From NCBI GenBank assembly GCA_023411445.1, contig JAEYOT010000100.1:1-7138 (forward strand): a stretch of 7,138 nucleotides of DNA, written 5' to 3'. The position numbers and the translations under genes are program-made. Origin of the DNA: Pseudomonadota bacterium. GTDB lineage: Bacteria; Myxococcota_A; Polyangia; Polyangiales; Polyangiaceae. Shown in pieces: positions 1 through 5,191 of this stretch (positions are counted from its first letter, which is position 1; each line of letters opens with the position of its first letter). Under the pieces are notes generated by a model that made no database searches, had not been told where the DNA came from, and saw only the letters and a list, made by a program, of their open reading frames with translations.

Positions 1-128
1 CCGGCGCCGAGCGAGCCCGCCATGCCGGCCGCGACCGCGGCACCGGAGGAGTACGTCTGCTCGGGAGAGAAGCGGCGCTCCTTGCGCTCGCGCTTGGCGC
101 TTTTCTTCTTCTTCTTGGACTCGGCCAT
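1..128 (-). CDS. N-terminal fragment of a protein with a lysine-rich head (partial)
   Basis: Only the first 42 codons are in the window; the gene runs off the left edge. Read leftward from an ATG at 128-126, it starts MAESKKKKKSAKRERKERRF, then a short polar stretch (SPEQTYSSG), then a small-residue Ala/Gly/Val segment from about residue 29 (AAVAAGMAGSLGA). The seen part is a strongly basic, probably cytoplasmic head leading into what could be a glycine-rich membrane helix. By the positive-inside rule that would give a protein with its N-terminus in the cytoplasm. A weak purine-rich stretch (AGGGTGG) lies about a dozen bases upstream, too far for a good ribosome site. It diverges from the gene at 218 across 89 bases holding two inverted repeats, so the pair may share control. 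I do not recognise the family and cannot name a function. The reading frame and start are plausible because of the ordered composition, but the fragment is short. Confidence 0.6.
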   Translation of the reverse strand, partial: MAESKKKKKSAKRERKERRFSPEQTYSSGAAVAAGMAGSLGA

Positions 129-136
129 GTCGGGGG

Positions 137-159
137 CGCCACCCTAAATCAAGGTGGCG
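137..159. promoter_or_regulatory. Inverted repeat CGCCACC-9-GGTGGCG, possible operator
   Basis: A perfect 7-bp inverted repeat has arms at 137-143 (CGCCACC) and 153-159 (GGTGGCG) around a 9-base A/T-richer centre (CTAAATCAA). It lies in the divergent gap, 9 bases upstream of the leftward start at 128 and about 60 bases before the rightward start at 218. The dyad with an A/T-rich middle would suit a dimeric repressor or activator acting on one or both genes. It could also be a chance repeat in GC-rich DNA, since only one copy is present in the window. Confidence 0.3.
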
Positions 160-177
160 GCGGGTGGCAAACCCGCC
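159..177 (+). repeat. Inverted repeat GGCGGGT-5-ACCCGCC in the divergent gap
   Basis: Arms at 159-165 (GGCGGGT) and 171-177 (ACCCGCC) pair perfectly over 7 bp with a 5-base loop (GGCAA). It shares base 159 with the right arm of the preceding dyad, so the two structures cannot both form fully. If transcription toward 218 starts upstream of it, this would be a strong hairpin in the 5' leader, ending about 40 bases before the GTG start. It is not followed by a T run, so a simple intrinsic terminator is unlikely. The role is unknown. Confidence 0.35.
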
Positions 178-217
178 CGGCTAGGCGACAGGCGCGGTAA
201 CGTGAGAGCCTTGGGCC

Positions 218-1558
218 GTGGCGCTGCGTGAACGGGGCAAAATCTTGCTGTACGTGGCGCCGCTCTCGGCGGTGCTGGTGGTGGTGCTGGGTGTCCTGGT
301 CGGGGGTGAACGACCCGTCCAGAGCGCGCGGGTCTACGGTGGGCCGACCGAGGGGCAGCGGGAGCTCAGCTTGAGGGTGGAGCTGGGGCGGCGCGATCGC
401 ATCGCCGAGGTGCCACTCGCGGGCGCCTCCTTCACGGTGCTGGCGCTGGAGGGCGGGCAGCGACTCGCGAGCGCCTCCGCGCGGAGCGATCAGCATGGCA
501 ACGCGGAGGTGACGCTGCAGCTGCCGCGCGCGTACGACTCGGCGCTGGAGCTGTGGGTGCAGGCTGCTCTGCCGGACGCGCCTCCGCTGGCGCGGGGCTT
601 GGTGCTGGGCAGAGCGCAGCTGCTGGCGAACGCCCCGCGTCGCGGAGGCTTTCAGCAGGGCCGGCACGCGGGCGAGGTAGAGCTGTCCGTGGCGCCCGCG
701 CACGGGGTCTTGATCACGGGCCACGGCGCGGTGTCCGACGCGTTGTGGGTGAAGGCGGAGCGCGCGGGCTCGCCGATCCCGGGCGCGCGGGTGAAGGCGC
801 GCTTCGAAGGGGCGGAGCCGGCGGAGAGCAGCGCGCGGACGGACGAGCGGGGCCTGGCGCTGCTAGAGCTTCGTCCGCGTGAGCCTTCCGTGAGGGTCGC
901 GCTCGAGGCGGTCGCCGAGGGTATCGGGGAAGGGACGCTGGCCGCGCGTCTGCCTGTCGTGCAGGGGGCGATCCGCGCGCGGCGCGAGGGCGGCAAGCTC
1001 TGGTTGGAGAGCACGGGCGCGGCCTCGACGGCTTGGGTCGGGCTGTTCGATCGCGAGCGCCGCCTGGGCGGGCTTCGGGCCGAGCTCGTGCTGGCGCCGG
1101 ACGGTCGCCTGCTGGCCGAGGCGCCGCTGCCCGCCGCCGCGGCTGCTGTCTCGCCGCTGTGGGCGGTGGTGTCGAGCCAGCCGGACCTGGCCAGCCCCTC
1201 CGCCGTCGGTTGGCCGCTGCACGCGCCGCTCGAGCCTGGCGCCACCACGCTCGACGTGCGCGAGCAGCTGCTGCTGGACGGAGCACCGCGGGCGCGCGCG
1301 CGTGAAGAGCGTCGCGCGCGACGGATTCGCCTGGTGATGGCCGGGTACGCAGCGGTGGCGCTCTTGCTCACGCTCGTCGTCTTCGTCCGCCGTGTGAAGC
1401 AAGCTGGTGCGGACATCGAGCGTCACTTGCGCCGGGAAGGCGTGGACGAGCTGCTCGGCGTGGCGCCAGCGCGGGGCGGGCGCACGGTGCTGGCCGCGGC
1501 GTGCATCGGCCTCGGCTTCCTCGTGCTCGCGCTGCTAGCGATTTACAAGGAGTACTGA
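218..1558 (+). CDS. Membrane-anchored protein with two Ig-like repeats, function unknown
   Basis: This encodes 446 residues. GTG at 218 is the only usual start codon after the in-frame stop at 203; a weak GAGAG lies about 10 bases upstream. A hydrophobic segment at about residues 10-29 follows a basic head (RERGK) and looks like a signal anchor. Two copies of a beta-sandwich-like pattern follow: PLAGA at 66-70 with SASARSDQHGNA at 85-96, and PIPGA at 186-190 with ESSARTDERGLA at 203-214. This 'xxGA ... SAR(S/T)DxxGxA' pattern resembles bacterial Ig-like or carboxypeptidase-regulatory-like domains. Two further helices lie at about 372-390 and 423-443, with a 30-residue basic loop between them. 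The expected topology is an N-in anchor with a large periplasmic domain and a C-terminal hairpin. However, the Arg-rich stretch just before the second helix (357-371) fits the positive-inside rule poorly, so topology is uncertain. I know no family with this arrangement. It converges with the small CxxC gene 8 bases downstream. Confidence 0.85.
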   Translation: MALRERGKILLYVAPLSAVLVVVLGVLVGGERPVQSARVYGGPTEGQRELSLRVELGRRDRIAEVPLAGASFTVLALEGGQRLASASARSDQHGNAEVTLQLPRAYDSALELWVQAALPDAPPLARGLVLGRAQLLANAPRRGGFQQGRHAGEVELSVAPAHGVLITGHGAVSDALWVKAERAGSPIPGARVKARFEGAEPAESSARTDERGLALLELRPREPSVRVALEAVAEGIGEGTLAARLPVVQGAIRARREGGKLWLESTGAASTAWVGLFDRERRLGGLRAELVLAPDGRLLAEAPLPAAAAAVSPLWAVVSSQPDLASPSAVGWPLHAPLEPGATTLDVREQLLLDGAPRARAREERRARRIRLVMAGYAAVALLLTLVVFVRRVKQAGADIERHLRREGVDELLGVAPARGGRTVLAAACIGLGFLVLALLAIYKEY

Positions 1559-1571
1559 GCGCTGGCTCAGT
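1554..1571. terminator. Hairpin spanning the stop codons of two convergent genes
   Basis: ACTGAGC (1554-1560) pairs perfectly with GCTCAGT (1565-1571) around the 4-base loop GCTG. The left arm contains the TGA stop of the rightward gene (1556-1558) and the right arm contains the TCA complement of the leftward gene's stop (1567-1569). Being symmetric, it would form in both transcripts and could act as a shared bidirectional end or an RNA 3' protecting stem. No T run follows on either strand, so it is not a standard intrinsic terminator. The call as a terminator is inference from position. Confidence 0.35.
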
Positions 1572-1857
1572 TGGCGTTGGCCAGCCACTTCGCGCTCGGT
1601 CGCGGGCGCGCGGCGCGCAGGCCCGGTCCTCGGCGCGTGTCCGAGCCGGGCAGCAGGTAGCGCTGCGCCAGCAGGGCGGCGAAGCGCTCACGCAAGGGCG
1701 GCGTCAAACACGCCAGGCAGCTCGCGGCGAAGTCGTGGTCGCGCTCGGCGCGGGCCAGCCAGCGAGCGACGCGAGGACCGTAAGTCCGCTCACAGCCTCC
1801 GCAAATGAGGGCGGGAGAGCTCTCGGTCCCACACAATCGGCACGGGTGCGCTGCCAT
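1567..1857 (-). CDS. Small protein with three CxxC pairs, putative zinc ribbon
   Basis: This encodes 96 residues, read leftward from ATG at 1857 to the stop at 1569-1567. Three CxxC pairs are visible: C6-x2-C9, C19-x2-C22 and C47-x2-C50. The first two, nine residues apart and each followed by Gly or Glu/Arg, look like a compact zinc ribbon (CRLCG ... CGGCERTYGP). The third sits after a helix-like charged segment, and a basic tail (RRGPGLRAARPRP) follows. No signal peptide or membrane segment is seen, so it is probably cytoplasmic; binding of nucleic acid or protein is a reasonable guess but unproven. The frame stays open upstream, with another ATG at 1938 that has a good GGGGGAG site in front of it. 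I prefer 1857 because the extra 27 codons have poor G/C third-position bias (16 of 27) and would erase the divergent promoter gap. The ribosome site before 1857 is weak. The family is not recognised. Confidence 0.68.
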   Translation of the reverse strand: MAAHPCRLCGTESSPALICGGCERTYGPRVARWLARAERDHDFAASCLACLTPPLRERFAALLAQRYLLPGSDTRRGPGLRAARPRPSAKWLANAN

Positions 1858-1870
1858 GGCCTGGCGAATA

Positions 1871-1900
1871 GCGGGCCGGACGGCTGCCCGCCAAGTTTTT
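1871..1900 (+). terminator. Terminator-like hairpin followed by TTTTT
   Basis: GCGGGC (1871-1876) pairs with GCCCGC (1886-1891) over a 9-base loop; five Ts follow at 1896-1900. On the plus strand this has the shape of a Rho-independent terminator, though the T run starts four bases after the stem and is short. There is no rightward gene directly before it. It would stop transcripts that read through from the gene ending at 1558 across the antisense of the CxxC gene, insulating the gene starting at 1937. It could also be chance in GC-rich DNA. Confidence 0.3.
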
Positions 1901-1936
1901 GGAGATCCGGCGAGCCCTTGGCGCGTACACCGATCC

Positions 1937-2830
1937 ATGCCGTCGCTCCCCCTGACGTCGCGCCGCCTCGCGCTGCTCTCCGGCTTCGCCCTGCTGACCG
2001 TGGTCGGAGCAGCCTCCGTTTGCAACGCCGAGAGCCCCCTGCGCCGACGCGTGGCCCCGGCTCCGCCCCCGCCGTATCGGGTCACGCTCGAAGGGCTGGA
2101 CGGCGCCGCGCTGCCCACCTTCCGCCACGCCGGCCAGAGCTACGTCCTGGGGGAGCCAGGCGCCCGCTACAACGTGCGCGTCAGTAACCCCACCTCCGAG
2201 CGCGTGGAGGTGGTGCTCACGGTGGACGGTCGCGACGCGGTCAGCGGCCAAGTCGGGGACTACGTGAAGCAGCGCGGCTACCTGATCGAGCCCTACGGCT
2301 CGCTCTTGGTCGAGGGCTTCCGGCGCAGCTTCGATGAGGTGGCGGTCTTTCGCTTCACGAGCCGCGAGCAGAGCTACTCTGCGCGCCGTGGCACTCCGCA
2401 GCACGTGGGCGTGATCGGCGTCGCTGTTTTCCCGGAGCGGAAGCGCCCCCCCGCCCCGATCCGGCCGCGCCCTGTCCCGTACAGCTACGATCGGGGTTAC
2501 CCGGCCGAGCCCAGCGCGCGCCGGGAAGAGCGCGCCGAGAAGGGCTCGGAGGGCGCGCCGCGCTCCGCTCCTGCGCCGCGCCGTAAGTCCGCGGCAGGGC
2601 CGAGCAACATCGGCACCGAGTTCGGGGAGAGCAGCAGCAGCAGCGTGGTAGAGGTCGCGTTCGAGCGGCGCTCACCCTCGCACCCAGCCGCGCTGCTCAC
2701 GCTGCGTTACGACGACTACGAAGGCCTGCGCGCGCGCGGCGTGGACCTGTCCTCGCTACGCTACGCTTATCGTTACGACAGCGAGCCGGAGCCGTTCCCG
2801 AACAGCCGCTTCGCGTCGCCGTCACCGTGA
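1937..2830 (+). CDS. Secreted or periplasmic two-domain conserved protein, function unknown
   Basis: This encodes 297 residues from ATG at 1937. The frame is open upstream to 1805, but starting at 1937 places a classical signal peptide at the N-terminus (basic SRR, hydrophobic LALLSGFALLTVVGAA, cleavage probably near AA-S or CNA-E at residues 26-32). The cysteine at 29 is not in a proper lipobox because Val precedes it. A proline-rich hinge (41-46) leads to a beta-rich domain at about 47-168, containing VSNPTSERVEVVLTVDGRD, YLIEPYGSLLVEGFRRS and a RGTPQHVGVIGVAVF segment. A long basic Pro/Arg/Ala linker (168-220) follows, then a short C-terminal module with GTEFGE (226-231) and a TLRYDDYEGLRARGV segment. 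From memory this two-part layout is a conserved uncharacterised family in myxobacteria and some proteobacteria; no reaction is known to me. No ribosome site is visible close to the start. Its stop faces the M18 peptidase stop 16 bases away. Confidence 0.82.
   Translation: MPSLPLTSRRLALLSGFALLTVVGAASVCNAESPLRRRVAPAPPPPYRVTLEGLDGAALPTFRHAGQSYVLGEPGARYNVRVSNPTSERVEVVLTVDGRDAVSGQVGDYVKQRGYLIEPYGSLLVEGFRRSFDEVAVFRFTSREQSYSARRGTPQHVGVIGVAVFPERKRPPAPIRPRPVPYSYDRGYPAEPSARREERAEKGSEGAPRSAPAPRRKSAAGPSNIGTEFGESSSSSVVEVAFERRSPSHPAALLTLRYDDYEGLRARGVDLSSLRYAYRYDSEPEPFPNSRFASPSP
2630..2644 (+). repeat. (AGC)5 trinucleotide repeat inside a CDS
   Basis: Five perfect AGC units encode Ser232-Ser236 directly after the conserved GTEFGE motif of the secreted protein. 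Replication slippage here would add or remove whole serines without breaking the frame. Confidence 0.8.
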
Positions 2831-2846
2831 CTTTCTTCGTGCGAGC

Positions 2847-4169
2847 TCACACGGCGGGATCCAGCGGTGTGAAGCGGTTGAATAGCTCCGTCATCACGCG
2901 CACCATCACCGGCACGTCGCACGCGGCCGCCATTTCGCGGCAGCTGTGCATACTGAGCATGGGGCTGCCCACATCCACCGTGCGCAGGCCGAGCCCCGCC
3001 GCCGCGATGGGCCCGATCGTGCTGCCGCAGGCGATGTCGTTGCGTGACACGAACACCTGAGGCTCCACGCCGGCGTCGGCGCACGCCTGCCTGAAGCGCG
3101 CGGCGCTCGGCCCGTCCGTCGCGTAGCGTTGGTTGGCGTTCACTTTCAGCACGGGACCGCGGCCGAGCGTGGGGCGATGCTGCTTGTCGTGCTTGTCCGG
3201 ATAGTTCGGGTGCACGGCGTGGGCCATGTCCGCCGAGACGAGCAGCGAGCCCGCGATGGCCCGCGCGAAGGCGTCCGCGCCGCCTCCGCCGGCCTCGACC
3301 AAGCGCAAGAGCGCGCTCTCCAGGAAACGCGAGCCGGCGCCGCTGGCCGTCTCGCTGCCGACCTCCTCGTGATCGTACAGCACCACCACGCGCGTCGAGT
3401 CCGCGTCGCGCTCGGCGCCGAGCAGCGCCGAGATGGCAGCGTGGCAGGAGGCGAGGTTGTCCAAGCGCGCCGAGAAGATCAGCTCACCGCGCGCGCCGCC
3501 CAGCGCCGGCGCTTGCGTATCGAACAAGCACAGGTCAGCGCCGCGGATGGCCTTGGCGTCCACGCCGTCGCCAGCCGCTGCCGCGACGCGCTCCATCAGC
3601 TGAAGGCCGCCGCCTTCGAGCTGCAGTGCCGCGATGGGCAGCAGGTGGTTTTGCGAGTTGAGCGTGAGGCCCGCGCTGTTCACGTCGCGGTTCAGGTGGA
3701 TGGCGAGGTTGGGGACGCGACAGAGCACCCCCGGGAGCCTGACGAGGCGAGCGCTGCCATCCTCCAGCACGATGCGTCCGGACAAGCCCAGATCGCGATC
3801 CAGCCAGGTGGAGAGCAGCACCCCGCCGTACACCTCGACCGCGAGCTGCTCGTAGCCGTGCGCGGTCAGCTCCGCCTGGGGCTTCAGCCGCAGGTTGGGC
3901 GAGTCCGTGTGGGCGCCGATCAGGATGAAGCCGGTCTCCGCCGGCGGCTTGCGGCCCATTTGGAAGGCCGCGATCGACCCGCCCCCGCGCACCACGAAGG
4001 CGCGGTCACCGGGCCCGAGCGCCCAGCTCTCGCGCTCGGATACGCGCTGAAAACCAGCCTGTGCCAGCCGCTCTGCTGCCACGGAAACCGCGTGGTACGG
4101 GGTAGGCGCGGACTCGATGAAGGCCAGCAGGTCCCTCGTGAGCGGATCGGCGGCGTGGTCGGGGAGCAT
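2847..4169 (-). CDS. apeB: M18 family aspartyl aminopeptidase (zinc metalloexopeptidase)
   Basis: This encodes 440 residues, read leftward from ATG at 4169, close to the usual length of the M18 family. The family removes N-terminal Asp or Glu (and in some members other residues) from peptides in the cytoplasm, using a two-metal centre, and forms large dodecameric particles. The expected ligands and catalytic residues are all present: GAHTDSP with His87 and Asp89, SARLDN with Asp237, DHEEVGS with Glu268 and Glu269, SADMAHAVHPNY with Asp314, and MLSMHSCRE with His408. The opening SAPTPYHAV (20-28) is typical of the family, which supports this start. No signal peptide is present. GGAG lies only one base before the ATG, and a second CGGAG sits 11 bases upstream, so the ribosome site is atypical. 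The gene is an isolated leftward unit, facing a rightward operon 26 bases behind it. The peptide supply or recycling role is known for the family, not shown here. The symbol follows bacterial usage. Confidence 0.96.
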   Translation of the reverse strand: MLPDHAADPLTRDLLAFIESAPTPYHAVSVAAERLAQAGFQRVSERESWALGPGDRAFVVRGGGSIAAFQMGRKPPAETGFILIGAHTDSPNLRLKPQAELTAHGYEQLAVEVYGGVLLSTWLDRDLGLSGRIVLEDGSARLVRLPGVLCRVPNLAIHLNRDVNSAGLTLNSQNHLLPIAALQLEGGGLQLMERVAAAAGDGVDAKAIRGADLCLFDTQAPALGGARGELIFSARLDNLASCHAAISALLGAERDADSTRVVVLYDHEEVGSETASGAGSRFLESALLRLVEAGGGGADAFARAIAGSLLVSADMAHAVHPNYPDKHDKQHRPTLGRGPVLKVNANQRYATDGPSAARFRQACADAGVEPQVFVSRNDIACGSTIGPIAAAGLGLRTVDVGSPMLSMHSCREMAAACDVPVMVRVMTELFNRFTPLDPAV

Positions 4170-4175
4170 GGCTCC

Positions 4176-4183
4176 ACTATACT
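4176..4183. promoter_or_regulatory. Near-symmetric double -10 element between divergent genes
   Basis: The octamer ACTATACT reads AGTATAGT on the other strand. Rightward it offers TATACT (4178-4183) and leftward TATAGT (4181-4176), each one mismatch from the TATAAT consensus. It is the only A/T-rich patch in the 26 bases between two opposite start codons. Transcription would begin about five bases before the rightward ATG and about at the leftward ATG, giving almost leaderless messages. That would explain the poor ribosome sites of both genes. No good -35 hexamer is visible 17 bases away on either side. Confidence 0.35.
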
Positions 4184-4195
4184 CCGCCGTGCCGG

Positions 4196-5191
4196 ATGTT
4201 CAGCGCCGACGTTCAAGTCCTCGACTTCACCGCCCAAGACTGGCTGCGGTTGCCGCATCTGTTCCGCGGCCCTGACAGCGCGCCGCGCGCTCACACGGGC
4301 GGCGGCATCCTCGCGCTCCGCGAAGGTGAGCGCGTGGTGAAGGTCGTGTCCACGCTGCGCGGCCGGCTACCGCTGCCCTGGGCAGGCCACGCCACGGCGG
4401 AGGCCCTGGCGCGCGAGCACGACGGCAGCTTTGCCGCGCTGTTTACGAGCAGCGCGCTCGAGCAGCTCAACGATCGCTTCGCTCGGCACCTGGCGCGCGG
4501 CCAGTCCTTTCACCAGCACGTGGAGGCGTTCGTCGCTGCGCTGCGTGAGCTCGAGCAGAGCGGCGAGCTCGAGCTCTGGCCCACGCCGGTCAGCGACTGG
4601 CCGATCCCCACCGAGCGCGCGCTCGCCAGCGCGCTCGATCTCGTGTGCCCGGACGGAAAGTCCGTGGTCATCGGCGCCTTCGACGATGGGGACTTGTACA
4701 CCGCGCTGTGCTTGCGACGCCGCGGCGCTGCCTTCGACATGCTGATGGGGCCGGACCGCCTCCGGCGCGACATGGGGCTGCTGTCCGGTGACTTCCTACG
4801 CGACTACCGCTACCTGGGCGCGGCGGCGGAGGCCCGCATCGGACCGGTGGCGGTCGGCTGCTACGCGGAGCTGGCGACGTTTCGCTACTTGGCTAGCACC
4901 AGCCAGCCCGGCGCTTGGGCGACGGCGGTGGCCGCGCGGGACGTCGTGCTCACGCCGGTCACGCCTGGGCTGGCGGTACCGCTCGGGCTGGACGCCAGTC
5001 GCGCGGCGCTGACCTTCGCCAAGGGGCTGGCGCAGCGCTTCGGCGTGCTGGACAGCTTGCGCGAGAGCGGCGCCGGCGTGCTGGGCCCCGCGCTCGGCCG
5101 CGCCTACGCTTACGTGCAGCCGGACGTGCAGCACTACCTCGGCTTCGATCCGTGGCGCGTCTTGCGCCATTGGTTCCGGGTGCCCAGTTGA
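4196..5191 (+). CDS. Cytoplasmic protein of unknown function, first gene of kinase operon
   Basis: This encodes 331 residues from ATG at 4196. I do not recognise the family. There is no signal peptide or membrane segment, so it is probably cytoplasmic. The N-terminal part contains a conserved-looking stretch (HTGGGILALREGERVVKV, residues about 34-51) followed by helical, charged sequence. A second part from about residue 150 has a GAFDDGDLYTALCL stretch starting at Gly160, with clustered acids (Asp163, Asp164, Asp166), then GPDRLRRDMG. The C-terminal end is rich in aromatic residues (YLGFDPWRVLRHWF). Acidic clusters could bind metal or nucleotide, but no known motif is complete. The stop at 5189-5191 overlaps the start of the histidine kinase by four bases, which suggests the two proteins are made together and may act in one process. 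No ribosome site is visible, which fits an almost leaderless message from the -10 element just upstream. The downstream frame has clear G/C third-position bias, supporting it as real. Confidence 0.85.
   Translation: MFSADVQVLDFTAQDWLRLPHLFRGPDSAPRAHTGGGILALREGERVVKVVSTLRGRLPLPWAGHATAEALAREHDGSFAALFTSSALEQLNDRFARHLARGQSFHQHVEAFVAALRELEQSGELELWPTPVSDWPIPTERALASALDLVCPDGKSVVIGAFDDGDLYTALCLRRRGAAFDMLMGPDRLRRDMGLLSGDFLRDYRYLGAAAEARIGPVAVGCYAELATFRYLASTSQPGAWATAVAARDVVLTPVTPGLAVPLGLDASRAALTFAKGLAQRFGVLDSLRESGAGVLGPALGRAYAYVQPDVQHYLGFDPWRVLRHWFRVPS

Noticed and set aside
652..1426. Long minus-strand open frames opposite the Ig-like membrane protein
   Set aside because: They are Ser/Arg/Ala-rich with no motif; the plus-strand frame has membrane helices and an internal repeat, so it is the real gene.
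1805..1936. A 44-codon N-terminal extension of the secreted protein
   Set aside because: It overlaps the CxxC gene on the other strand and would bury the signal peptide that begins exactly at the ATG at 1937.
1938..2118. Further N-terminal extension of the CxxC protein to an ATG near 2118
   Set aside because: It would overlap the signal peptide region of the divergent gene, and its translation is low-complexity Ser/Arg/Gly.
1790..2404. A 204-codon minus-strand open frame
   Set aside because: It is Ala/Arg/Glu-rich without motifs and overlaps both the secreted protein and the CxxC gene, each of which has better support.
2821..2831. Palindrome GTCAC-C-GTGAC over the stop of the secreted protein, followed by TTTCTT, as a terminator
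   Set aside because: The one-base centre cannot form a loop; only three base pairs could form in RNA. The 16 bases between the convergent stops show no other convincing hairpin.
3129..4340. A 403-codon open frame on the plus strand opposite the M18 peptidase
   Set aside because: Its translation is Arg/Ala/Gln/Val-rich with no domain pattern, as expected for a frame opposite a GC-rich gene, while the minus strand carries every M18 catalytic motif. It also overruns the start of the gene at 4196.
4915..5187. Upstream extension of the kinase frame by 91 codons
   Set aside because: The extension is Arg/Gly/Ala-rich low-complexity sequence lying inside the preceding gene in another frame. The TTG at 5188 gives a normal kinase N-terminus with a first membrane helix.
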